Part shown: piece by piece, positions 8,040 to 16,383 of the stretch | Layout: every line of letters starts with the position of its first letter | How positions within the stretch are numbered: the stretch's first letter is position 1 | Source: Hymenobacter plasmatis | GTDB lineage: Bacteria > Bacteroidota > Bacteroidia > Cytophagales > Hymenobacteraceae | NCBI RefSeq assembly: GCF_020711255.1 | Contig: NZ_JAJFAW010000030.1 | Span: forward strand, 1 to 64,000 | Reading direction: 5' to 3' | DNA: 64,000 bases | Notes under the pieces: generated by a model | Database searches by the model: none | The model's input: only the letters and a program-made list of their open reading frames with translations | Told to the model about the DNA's origin: nothing | Translations under genes and position numbers: made by a program

Positions 8040-8907
8040 CTAAGGTAGGTTGGATTTCAGGTCGTGTTCGAATTGGTGGTGCGAGCGGTAGTCCAGGGCG
8101 GAGTGTCGGCGGTCTAGGTTGAAGTACGTGTCGAGGTAGTGGGTCACTTCCAGCTGGGCTTCTTCCAGTGAGGCAAAGGGGCTGCCACCGGGCAGTAATT
8201 TGGTTTTGAGCGTGCTCCAGCCGGCTTCGGCCTACGCGTTGTCGTAGGGGTTGCCGGGCCGGCTAAAGCTGGGCACGGCGGCGGCGGCGATGCGGGCGCG
8301 GCAGGCCTTACTCGTGTACTGGCTGCCCCGGCCGGCGTGGACGATGAGTCCCGGCTCGGGTTGGCGCAGCCGTCAGGGCTTGCTGCAAGGCGTGGAGCAC
8401 GAGTTCGGTGGGCATCTGCGCGGCCAGGTGCCACCCCACGACCCGGCGGGAGCAGGCATCGCGCCAGGTGGACAGGTAGCACCAGCGCCCGCCCACTAAA
8501 GGCAAATATGTGATGTAGCCGACCCACACCTGGTTCGGGGCGGTGGGGGCCGGCTGGCCGCGCAGGCAGTTTTCGGCCACCACCGCGGCCGGGTCGGCGA
8601 CGGTCGTGCGGGGGCGTTGCGGGCGGGTACTTAGCGCCCGCAGGTCGTGGCGGTGCAGCCACGAGCGCAGGGCGTAGCGCCCCACGGCATGGCCTTCCGC
8701 GCGTAATTCGACCCGCAGCCGACGGGTGCCGTAGCGACGGGCATGGCGCGTAAACGCCGCCTGCGCGGCTTCCTGCCACTGCGCGGTGGAGCGTGCGGGC
8801 CGTTGCTGCCACTGGTAGTAGCCGGCCGGGCTCACGGCCAGCGCCCAGCACAGCAGCTGCACGGGCCAGCGCTCGGTGCAGGCGCGAATGAACTGGTAGC
8901 GGCTCAT
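8040..8907 (-). pseudogene. IS3-family OrfB transposase with frameshift and nonsense
   Basis: Begins MSRYQFIRACTERWP at ATG 8907. The integrase-type core is recognisable: RRYGTRRLRVEL, QVWVGYITYLPL with the first catalytic Asp region, and the second Asp region around YLSTWRDACSRRVVGWHL. The frame is lost by a 1-base change near 8355-8370. The correct frame resumes as GLIVHAGRGSQYTS and continues NPYDNA-stop-AEAGWSTLKTK, with a TAG at 8232-8234 just before the catalytic Glu segment. It ends with DRRHSALDYRSHHQFE. Two independent lesions mean it is not functional. Confidence 0.8.
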
Positions 8908-8944
8908 GACTAAGGGGGCTGGAAGAAGATGGTCACGACTTTTT

Positions 8945-9205
8945 TTAAATGTCGTGCTCCATTTCCACGCGCTTAAGCTCGGCACGCAGGCGTTTGATTT
9001 CGTCGCGCTCGGCGCTGCTGGGCACGGCTTGCTCCAGCGCCTGGCGCTGCCAGCGGCCCAGCAAGGCCGGCGAAATGCCCTGGGCGCGAGCCACGGCGGT
9101 TTGCCGGGCCCCGGCCACCACTTGGCGCACGCACTCGGCTTTGAAGGCGGGCGTATATTGCTTGCGGGTGGCGGGCAGGCCGCCAGGATTCAATTTCTCG
9201 GTCAT
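8945..9205 (-). CDS. IS3-family OrfA (helix-turn-helix transposase subunit)
   Basis: An 86-residue protein with a transposase_8-type HTH (YTPAFKAECVRQVV, then ALLGRWQRQALEQA) and a leucine-zipper-like tail (DEIKRLRAELKRVEMEHDI). It binds the IS ends in this family. It stops at TAA within the run TTTAAAAAAA (8943-8952 region). Related elements usually continue HDILKK, so a 1-base loss in this run probably shortened it; that point is inference. It is intact otherwise, but without a working OrfB it cannot transpose the element. Confidence 0.75.
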   Translation of the reverse strand: MTEKLNPGGLPATRKQYTPAFKAECVRQVVAGARQTAVARAQGISPALLGRWQRQALEQAVPSSAERDEIKRLRAELKRVEMEHDI

Positions 9206-9251
9206 GGGCAGTGGAAGTTAAGACTTCTCACTATCCGTTTTAGCCGGACCA

Positions 9252-9320
9252 CCTCAATTCAGGTTTTCAGTCATGAGCAGCGGAAGTTAAGACTTCTCGC
9301 TGTCCGTTTTAGCTAGACCA
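9252..9320 (-). repeat. Outer right end of an older IS3-family copy
   Basis: The stretch 9270-9320 repeats 9201-9251 with few changes. Before it lie the first codons of a second orfA (M-T-E-N-L-N on the minus strand, 9256-9273). So an older copy of the element survives only as its two ends around the newer copy. Confidence 0.7.
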
Positions 9321-9402
9321 CCCCAGGCGCACCGCCCGCCTAACTGAGCCGTGACTATCATAACACTACTATACTAATCACACCCAGTTAGACCACCATC
9401 CA

Positions 9403-9704
9403 GAATATAACGCCCGATGAAGTAGCAGCTGCCGCGTCTATGGTCGAGCTTCAGAACGCCTGATGCTCTACTTCCAAACGGACTAGTAAATGGGAGAAGG
9501 TCAACGTCTGGTTGCAATCTGAGGTTACCTCAGCTTGTCGTACTTATCTTTGCTGATGAAAGCAAGCAAAAGGGCGTGGCATTTATTATCTGAGTCCTTC
9601 CAAATAGCCCCTAATGCTGGGCTTATCGAAGAATCCTAACGATAGGAGGCTTCAATGCAAAAAGGCTTCAGCACTAAAAAACAAATATTTTTTTTAAGAT
9701 ACGC
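9403..9704. other. Intergenic stretch after the IS cluster
   Basis: No complete gene is seen. One plus-strand frame (about 9404-9463) reads ITPDEVAAAASMVELQNA then TGA, which looks like the C-terminus of a gene cut off by the insertion sequences. The rest becomes AT-rich towards the ABC transporter start. Confidence 0.3.
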
Positions 9705-11477
9705 ATGAGTAAAGGAATTATAAGGCACTCGCTTGAAAGCGTAAATTTCTACCTTTCGGGTTCACAGAAGAGAAAAGCCGCTTGGATGTTCATTTTATTG
9801 TTGTTCACTTCCTTTCTTGATGTGATAGGTCTTGCGTCGCTTGTGCCTATAATGATGGTAGCTGCTGAACCGAACGGAGTACAAAAAAATAGATTTTTCG
9901 CAGCAATTTATCAAGGTTTGCACTTTCAATCCGAGCAAAAATTTCTCTTAGCCTTAATTATATCAGTATTTTTTTTCTTTCTATTTAAAAATGCATTTGC
10001 TACTTGGGTGACCTATTTGCAGGCAAGGTTTACTGCCGACATAGGCTTAGGTATCATTAAGTCACAGATTGATAAATATCTGCACTTTCCATATTGGAAC
10101 TTTAATAACTTAGGCTCCTCTAATTTAATTAACAGTGCTTTGTCGGTTCCACAAAGTTACGTTAGCATGGTAATCCAGCAACTTTTCAGTCTGTTCTCAG
10201 AAATGGCTGTAATGCTAGTTATCGTGATTAGTATTATTCTTTATAAGCCGTTGCTGCTGATGTTGCTGGCAACTGTACTAGTTCCTTCAGCTGTGTTGAC
10301 TTATCGCTTTTTGAGGTCTCGTTCACAACGTATCGGACTTCAGGTAAACAAACTGCGGCCCAAATCCTATGGTCTTATTAGTGATTTATTTTCTGGCTTT
10401 ATTGAATTAAAGCTTGCCCATAAGCAATACCGCTTTCGTGACAGGCTTTTGGAAAATGAGCGAGAATTACAACTTTTAGGTGCTGAAGGCTTTCTATATT
10501 CGTTGTTGCCTCTGAAAGTTATAGAAATGGTTGCCATTTTAGGAGTACTGACCATTTTTTTTTATGCAATATTTGTCCCTGGTACATCCACCAATTTAAT
10601 TACGCTAATAGGTTTATTTGCTGCTGCTGCATACAGAATGATGCCATCAGTAAACCGAATGCTTACATCGCTGATGTACATTAAGCAGAGCCAGTCCAGC
10701 ATCGAAAATCTGGAAGAATACCGGGAGCCACATTATAATGAGATGCCCCCTCCGCACCAACTACCACTGCGCTTTAACCATACTTTGGCATTCGACCACT
10801 TGTGCTTCAGTTTCCCAGGTGAAGAGAGTCACCCAACATTAAAGAATATAAGCTTAACCATCAAAAAGGGTGAGAAGATTGGCTTTATTGGTAGTTCAGG
10901 CTCCGGTAAAACCACTCTTATGAATGTGCTATTGCGTTTCTACATCGAGCAAACCGGCAGCATTTTAATAGACGGACAGCCTTTAACGGCTCAGCACCTC
11001 GTGGATTGGCACCGCATCGTTGGATATGTGAAGCAGGATACCTTTCTAATGGAAGCGTCCATTCAAGATAATATAACACTAGGAGATTCGAAGATAGACA
11101 GAGCGCGACTGGACTATGCAATAGAACAAGCATCGTTGCAAACCTTTGTCAATGGGTTGCCTCAAGGAGTCCACACTTATATTGGGGAGCGCGGCTCTAA
11201 ATTATCGGGGGGGCAACGTCAGCGCATCGGCATCGCTCGAGCCTTGTATAAACGTACAGAAGTATTGGTGTTGGATGAGGCGACAAGTGCTTTGGATAAC
11301 GAAACTGAACGCGAGGTGAACGAAGCTATTAATAAATTGTCGGGCACAGAAATAACTATTCTTATTATTGCCCACCGAATCACTACACTGCGTGGGTGCG
11401 ATAGAATCTACGAGCTGGGTCTTGGCGAAGTAATTGCTGAACATCAATATGATAGTTTGATACAGAGTATCATTTAG
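9705..11477 (+). CDS. ABC transporter, fused permease-ATPase (PglK/MsbA-like flippase)
   Basis: A 590-residue half-transporter. Residues about 25-310 hold five to six membrane segments. The ATPase domain has Walker A GSSGSGKT (396-403), the LSGGQ signature (500-504), Walker B LVLDE (521-525) and the H-loop His near 557. Within a polysaccharide locus the closest functional analogue is PglK, which flips undecaprenyl-linked oligosaccharides across the inner membrane; that assignment is inferred. The codons are clearly more AT-rich than those of the core genes. There is no Wzx-type flippase in the window, so this protein is the best candidate for the export step. Confidence 0.85.
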   Translation: MSKGIIRHSLESVNFYLSGSQKRKAAWMFILLLFTSFLDVIGLASLVPIMMVAAEPNGVQKNRFFAAIYQGLHFQSEQKFLLALIISVFFFFLFKNAFATWVTYLQARFTADIGLGIIKSQIDKYLHFPYWNFNNLGSSNLINSALSVPQSYVSMVIQQLFSLFSEMAVMLVIVISIILYKPLLLMLLATVLVPSAVLTYRFLRSRSQRIGLQVNKLRPKSYGLISDLFSGFIELKLAHKQYRFRDRLLENERELQLLGAEGFLYSLLPLKVIEMVAILGVLTIFFYAIFVPGTSTNLITLIGLFAAAAYRMMPSVNRMLTSLMYIKQSQSSIENLEEYREPHYNEMPPPHQLPLRFNHTLAFDHLCFSFPGEESHPTLKNISLTIKKGEKIGFIGSSGSGKTTLMNVLLRFYIEQTGSILIDGQPLTAQHLVDWHRIVGYVKQDTFLMEASIQDNITLGDSKIDRARLDYAIEQASLQTFVNGLPQGVHTYIGERGSKLSGGQRQRIGIARALYKRTEVLVLDEATSALDNETEREVNEAINKLSGTEITILIIAHRITTLRGCDRIYELGLGEVIAEHQYDSLIQSII

Positions 11478-11616
11478 TTTATTATATATAAGGAGTTTTG
11501 TATAAAATTTCTTGTCAAGTGCTTACTGACTACTCATTGACACGAACTAATAACGCGATTTTTTTATCAAATTATCTTGTAATTAGCTCATATTATCACT
11601 GCTCAATTTCGAGTTA

Positions 11617-12570
11617 ATGTCTATCTCCATTGTAATCCCATCAACTGGTACTCGTACCACAATTTTGCTTGAGTCAATTCAAGCAGCTTTAACTGCTTTA
11701 GATAATATACCAGGTGAGGTTATAGTTATAAAGCAAAAAATCAAAAGGGTCAATATTCAACATTCAAAATTACGTATTATAGATGTTGAATTTAATAATG
11801 TCTCATCAAGCCGTAATTTGGGCGCAAGAGTAGCTAAATACGATGTATTGTTTTTTATTGATGATGATATAGTCCTAGATACTGATAATGTTGCAAGGCT
11901 CGTTGAGGTTTCGCGAATTCTGTCAGGTCCATATTTGGTTTCTGCAATTTGGGTGCATTCAAAACAAGTAATTGATTTGAAAAAGCATACATTCCTTGGC
12001 CAAATGTTGGGTATGTATTTTCCACAAGATTCTTATGAAACGAGGTATAAAAAATTAAATAAGGCAAATGACTGGCAGGATGGTACATTGTTCAAAAGTG
12101 CGATGAAGAATGTATTTTGGGAGTTATGCTTTTCGATGAGACGGGATGATTATTTGCGCGTTGGTGGGATGAATGAAGCATTCGACTTTGGTTATGAAGG
12201 AGTTGATTTCTTAAAGCGAGTTCTTGACAAAGGCATTTGCTATTATGTTGATGCTGCAAATGTTGTGGTACACAACGAGTGGGATAAATTCGATGATTGG
12301 AGTATTCCAGAAAGACGATGGAAGACTGAGGCCCAGTTGTTTAATGATGGTAAAGGCATGATGGGGTATTCAAGGCGCAATTATGTCTATAAACTGATTT
12401 ATGGAGTCATTATTCATGCTTTTGCGATGCCTTTGCGAGCCTTTTTACATGCGGCTTCTGTGAAAACAAGGTTCCTGTCTAGTTATTTTAAATTATTTGA
12501 TATTTATCTTACTTCTATCTTCTGGCACCAAATTAAGTGGAGCACTATTCGTAGTATCCCCCAGCCCTGA
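11617..12570 (+). CDS. Family 2 glycosyltransferase
   Basis: A 317-residue GT-A enzyme with an N-terminal SISIVIPSTGTR strand, SSSRNLGARVA before the metal site, and FFIDDDIVL carrying the DxD-like motif near residue 86. FDFGYEGVDFLKRVLDKG is the usual acidic ED-type motif region. The last 60 residues are hydrophobic and basic and could dock on the membrane. AT-rich codon use matches the ABC transporter upstream. Donor and acceptor are unknown. Confidence 0.8.
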   Translation: MSISIVIPSTGTRTTILLESIQAALTALDNIPGEVIVIKQKIKRVNIQHSKLRIIDVEFNNVSSSRNLGARVAKYDVLFFIDDDIVLDTDNVARLVEVSRILSGPYLVSAIWVHSKQVIDLKKHTFLGQMLGMYFPQDSYETRYKKLNKANDWQDGTLFKSAMKNVFWELCFSMRRDDYLRVGGMNEAFDFGYEGVDFLKRVLDKGICYYVDAANVVVHNEWDKFDDWSIPERRWKTEAQLFNDGKGMMGYSRRNYVYKLIYGVIIHAFAMPLRAFLHAASVKTRFLSSYFKLFDIYLTSIFWHQIKWSTIRSIPQP

Positions 12571-12650
12571 TGCCGTTCTGAATTTCATTAAAAACTGTGT
12601 TTGGTCTTCTCAATTAAGATTTGCGACTAAAAGTTGCGAGGTATGCGCGT

Positions 12651-13856
12651 ATGAAAATTCTTATTGCTCTTGAAGACTTACGCATTGGTGGCGCGCAGAC
12701 GTTTGCACTTCGGCTAGCGCAGGCCTTGCGGATTGCCGGACATGAAGTTCATCTCTACAGTCATTATGCACACTTGTTGAACAAGGAATTGGTGCGCCAA
12801 CTTGCACCTGATGTACCAGTTATATCGCATGGCGACTATTCGGCTAGATGGGAATGGGTTCTACGCAAGGCCGATGGGTTATGTCGGCGATTAGGAATTA
12901 ATAGTTCCTTGCATGAAAGAAGCGTTGTTAACCATTTGCAAGAACTAATCAGGCGCTTGCGTCCGGATGTAGTCAACAGCCATACAATAAAGGCAGACTA
13001 TGCTGCTGCGCTGGCATTAAAAGGGACAACTATTCCGCTAGTGATTACTATGCACGGCTGCTACGAGTTGTTTCTACATAAAGCTAATGCGAGGATTGTT
13101 GTAGATAAAGGAGTATATGCTCTTAAGCATGCAAAGGCTATCGTATATCTCACAAGTAAAAACCTGGAAATATTCCAGCAGGTGGGAATTCGGCCGCTTG
13201 AGACCATTTTAAATCGTAAGATTTATAACGGATTTGATGGCCAAGTAACAAAGGGGCTTCAACACACACGCTCTGCCCTGGGTATTCCTTTCGATGCTAA
13301 GGTATTTGGAATGGTAGCTCGTGGAATTCCCGAAAAAGGGTGGGCACATGCGGTGAATTCATTTCTGGGCTTGGAAAGTGCATATCCAGAATTACACTTA
13401 GTGCTTGTCGGAGAAAGTGATTTCCTTATGAAACTAAAAGCAATGCATCCGCATCCGCGATTGCACTTTACAGGCTTTGCTTCAAATCCAATTGATTGGA
13501 TCGATACCTTTGACGTAGGACTACTGCCTAGCTATTTCCATGGTGAGAGCTTACCTAATTCTATTGCGGAGTACCTCTCATGTGGAAAGCCTGTAATAGC
13601 CAGTCGTATTGGGGAAGTGCCAGCAATGCTCACATCTACTGAAGGTTTAGCTGGAGTATTGCTTGAACAAGCCAATTGGCGACTTACGGATCCTAATCAG
13701 CTTACCGAGGCAATGCATGCTTATATTATCCAGCCTGAATTGTTAGCTGAACATAAGCACCGGGCCTCATTAGCTTTCGAAAAATTTCGCATGAAATATT
13801 GCTTGATAGCTTATGAAGAATTGTTTCAGTCTGCTATTCAATCCAGAATAGCATGA
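12651..13856 (+). CDS. Family 4 glycosyltransferase (GT-B)
   Basis: A 401-residue GT-B enzyme. MKILIALEDLRIGGAQTFAL opens the N-terminal Rossmann domain with the GGAQ loop common in this family, and the C-terminal domain carries GMVARGIPEKGW, GFASNPIDW and SIAEYLSCGKPVIASRIGEVP (the E-x7-E-type region). ATG 12651 is preferred to the in-frame TTG at 12621. Its stop overlaps the next gene by 4 bases (ATGA at 13853), implying translational coupling. Confidence 0.85.
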   Translation: MKILIALEDLRIGGAQTFALRLAQALRIAGHEVHLYSHYAHLLNKELVRQLAPDVPVISHGDYSARWEWVLRKADGLCRRLGINSSLHERSVVNHLQELIRRLRPDVVNSHTIKADYAAALALKGTTIPLVITMHGCYELFLHKANARIVVDKGVYALKHAKAIVYLTSKNLEIFQQVGIRPLETILNRKIYNGFDGQVTKGLQHTRSALGIPFDAKVFGMVARGIPEKGWAHAVNSFLGLESAYPELHLVLVGESDFLMKLKAMHPHPRLHFTGFASNPIDWIDTFDVGLLPSYFHGESLPNSIAEYLSCGKPVIASRIGEVPAMLTSTEGLAGVLLEQANWRLTDPNQLTEAMHAYIIQPELLAEHKHRASLAFEKFRMKYCLIAYEELFQSAIQSRIA

Positions 13857-15118
13857 CAGCATCTGATGCTAGTATAGGAAGCCGCCGTATCATCTTGCTC
13901 ATTCCCAACCTTGGCCTTGGTGGTGCGCAACGTGTATTTCACGACCACAGCATAGAGTTGGCCAAGTCATACACCGTGACAGAAGCTGTGTTCAATCTTA
14001 AAGGCGGCGATTTATACCCGAGCGGCAATTCTGTGGTCAGCCTGGAAGTGGACGGGGGAGGCGGGGCTTTGGCTAAGCTTTTTAATTTCCGGCGACGCAT
14101 CAACGGGCTGCGCCGGATGCGGGAGCAGTTGCGTCCAGTGGCATGTATCAGCCACCTAGAAGGGGCTGACTATGTAAACCTGCTTAGCGGCGGCCCGGGG
14201 AAAATCATTCTATGCGTGCATGGTTCTAAGCTGCACGATGCCAATATACAAGGCCCTGTTGGCTGGCTACGAAAAAAAGTGCTAATACCGGCGCTTTATA
14301 ATCGAGCTGACCGTATTGTGACGGTTAGCCGCGACATCATTCCTGAACTCGTTGCCGGTTTCGGCGTGAAGCCTGAGAAGCTTCAAACCATCAATAATTT
14401 TTTTGAGGTTGCGCAAATCCAGGCCAAAAGTAAAGAGTTGTTATCAGTAGCTGAGGCAGCAGTATATGCCGCTGCGCCAGTGCTGGTAACATCGGGACGG
14501 CTAACTCGGCAAAAGAATCAAGCCCCGTTGCTGGATATCTTTGCGGATCTGCTAAAGCGACATGCGTCCAAATTGGTATTTGTGGGCGATGGCGAATTGC
14601 GGGCAGACCTCACTGCTCACGCCCGAGCGTTGGGCTTGCGCGTATTTGCTGCGTGGGAAGAGCAGGGAAGTATTACGCCGGACTATGACGTGTATTTTTT
14701 AGGGCTTCAGCAAAATCCATTCAAGTACTTGCGTCCAGCGGCAGCTTTTGTGTTCCCTTCGGCCTGGGAAGGCTTTCCCATGGCTTTGGGAGAAGCTATG
14801 GCGTGCGGCCTGCCCGTACTGAGCACGGATTGTCCCACGGGCCCACGCGAGATGTTGGCTCCCGATTCTGCCGCTCCCACTATTGCATTGCGGCAGGTGG
14901 AGCGCGGCGCCTTTGGAGTGCTATTGCCCATGCTTAACCAGCCTCTCACATTGGCCGCCGACCAAATGGCTTGGACCGGTGCAATAGACAGCTTGCTGGC
15001 CGATTCAGTAGAGCGTAAACGGCTGGGCCAATTAGCACGTGAGCGAATGCAGGACTTCACTCGGGAGCGCATTTTTGGCCAATGGATACAGATGCTGAAG
15101 GAGGTGTGCGGTGATTAA
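13853..15118 (+). CDS. Family 4 glycosyltransferase (GT-B)
   Basis: A 421-residue enzyme with IILLIPNLGLGGAQRVFHDH at the N-terminus and, in the C-terminal domain, TSGRLTRQKNQ, FVGDGELR and AFVFPSAWEGFPMALGEAMA with the nucleotide-sugar-binding Glu pair. It overlaps the gene before it by 4 bases and the gene after it by 8, so the three glycosyltransferases form a tight translational unit. It presumably adds one sugar to the lipid-linked repeat unit. Confidence 0.85.
   Translation: MTASDASIGSRRIILLIPNLGLGGAQRVFHDHSIELAKSYTVTEAVFNLKGGDLYPSGNSVVSLEVDGGGGALAKLFNFRRRINGLRRMREQLRPVACISHLEGADYVNLLSGGPGKIILCVHGSKLHDANIQGPVGWLRKKVLIPALYNRADRIVTVSRDIIPELVAGFGVKPEKLQTINNFFEVAQIQAKSKELLSVAEAAVYAAAPVLVTSGRLTRQKNQAPLLDIFADLLKRHASKLVFVGDGELRADLTAHARALGLRVFAAWEEQGSITPDYDVYFLGLQQNPFKYLRPAAAFVFPSAWEGFPMALGEAMACGLPVLSTDCPTGPREMLAPDSAAPTIALRQVERGAFGVLLPMLNQPLTLAADQMAWTGAIDSLLADSVERKRLGQLARERMQDFTRERIFGQWIQMLKEVCGD
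15098..15104 (+). promoter_or_regulatory. Shine-Dalgarno AAGGAGG for a GTG start
   Basis: A full AAGGAGG lies 6 bases before GTG 15111 and inside the previous gene. Strong SD sites are uncommon in this window, so this one supports the GTG start and tight coupling of the two glycosyltransferase genes. Confidence 0.65.
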
Positions 15119-16259
15119 CCGGCCCCTTACGGTATTGGTGGTGGATAATTCGCGTGCCATTACGGGGGCACTAAATGCTATGCGGCATGCATCCGGACCA
15201 TTGCACGCGAGTATTACTTTTGAGTACGTGCTGCCTACCGGTAGCACTGGACGCGCCGTGCTGGAAGCAGACGGATATGCCGTGCACGAATTGCCCTTTG
15301 TTGAAATCAGCCGACGAAAGGTGGACTTGGTGATGTACGTGCCTATGCTATTACTCAATGGTTGGAGACTGTACCGATTAGCAAAGCAACGGGGAGCGAC
15401 CCTCATTCACCTCAATGATTTTTATAATCTAACGGGTTATGCGGCCCGTTTTTTTAGTCTGGGCCGGTTGCAGCTATTCGTTCACGTGCGCTTTTTGCCT
15501 CAGGTGTTGCCTCAGGTATTTGCACGGCCGTGGCGGTGGTTAGCCGAGCACGCTGCCCAGCAAGTGATTTGTGTTTCGGAAGCCGTGCGAAGCTATTTCA
15601 CTACCAATCTTAATCGGGTCAAGACTGTGTATGACCCCTTGCCGACGCTTGGGGAGGTGTTGCCTCAATACTCCGTTTACGAACGGGCTGGGGGGCTGGT
15701 TCACTTGTTGTACCTCAGTAATTACATTCGGGGCAAAGGACAAGACTTTGCGCTAGAAGCGTTTCGCGCTGCTTACGCCCACAACTCCAACCTGCGTCTG
15801 CATTTTGTGGGTGGTGATATGGGCATGACCAAGAACCAAGAGTTCCGGTGCGAGTTGGAAGCCGCTGCCAGTGCCGCAGAACTAAACGAAGTAGTACGTT
15901 TTGATGGATTCGCCGCCGATACCGAAGCGGTGATGAAAGCACACGACATCGTTCTTAACTTCTCCGAGTCTGAATCATTTTCGCTGACCTGCCTAGATGC
16001 TTTGTATTATGGCGTGCCGCTGATTGCCTCCGATTGTGGCGGCCCCGCTGAGCTATTCGAGGTTGGTCGGTCGGGGCTGCTCGTGCCCAACCGCGACGTG
16101 CCGGCCATGGCCAATGCCATTAATGAACTAGCTGCTAATGTGGCTTTGCGGCAACAATTCTCGGCGGCTAGTCGCGTTTTTGTACGCCGGAAGTTTGCGC
16201 CGGCCCATACGTATCTCCTGTTGGCCGATTGCTACAACCGTGCCTTAGCCCGTGAGTAG
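15111..16259 (+). CDS. Family 4 glycosyltransferase (GT-B)
   Basis: A 382-residue GT-B enzyme starting at GTG 15111. The N-terminal VLVVDNSRAITGALNAM loop, then LLYLSNYIRGKGQDFAL, FDGFAADTEAVM and NFSESESFSLTCLDALYYGVPLIAS mark the C-terminal donor-binding domain with its E-x7-E-like site. It is the third gene of the overlapping glycosyltransferase trio. The specific linkage cannot be inferred. Confidence 0.85.
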   Translation: MINRPLTVLVVDNSRAITGALNAMRHASGPLHASITFEYVLPTGSTGRAVLEADGYAVHELPFVEISRRKVDLVMYVPMLLLNGWRLYRLAKQRGATLIHLNDFYNLTGYAARFFSLGRLQLFVHVRFLPQVLPQVFARPWRWLAEHAAQQVICVSEAVRSYFTTNLNRVKTVYDPLPTLGEVLPQYSVYERAGGLVHLLYLSNYIRGKGQDFALEAFRAAYAHNSNLRLHFVGGDMGMTKNQEFRCELEAAASAAELNEVVRFDGFAADTEAVMKAHDIVLNFSESESFSLTCLDALYYGVPLIASDCGGPAELFEVGRSGLLVPNRDVPAMANAINELAANVALRQQFSAASRVFVRRKFAPAHTYLLLADCYNRALARE

Positions 16260-16383
16260 AATTACGGGTAGCTTAGACTAAACGTGCCCGTTGCTAGGGA
16301 TAAAGCTGCAAAAGGTCACCCCGCTGAATCTACAAACAAGCCGCCCCGCCCGTATTTTTAGCAATACCAGCTTCCCGGACTAC

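Larger units (their letters stand above)
8015..9251 (-). mobile_element. IS3-family insertion sequence, decayed
   Basis: A 1237-bp unit bounded by imperfect inverted ends of the type TGGTCCGGCTAAAACGGA. It encodes orfA and orfB on the minus strand in the usual IS3 layout. OrfB is disrupted, so the copy should be immobile by itself. No 3-4 bp target duplication was seen, because both ends abut a second, older pair of the same ends. Confidence 0.75.
7421..9397 (-). mobile_element. Remnant of an IS4/IS701-like element carrying nested insertions
   Basis: Inverted ends are recognisable: TGGTGGTCTAATT near 7422 on the plus strand, and TGGTGGTCTAACT reading inward from about 9397 on the minus strand. 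Inside lie the C-terminal half of a DDE transposase, a 145-bp MITE and an IS3-family element. No matching target duplication was seen at the outer ends, so the flanks have probably been rearranged. Confidence 0.6.
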
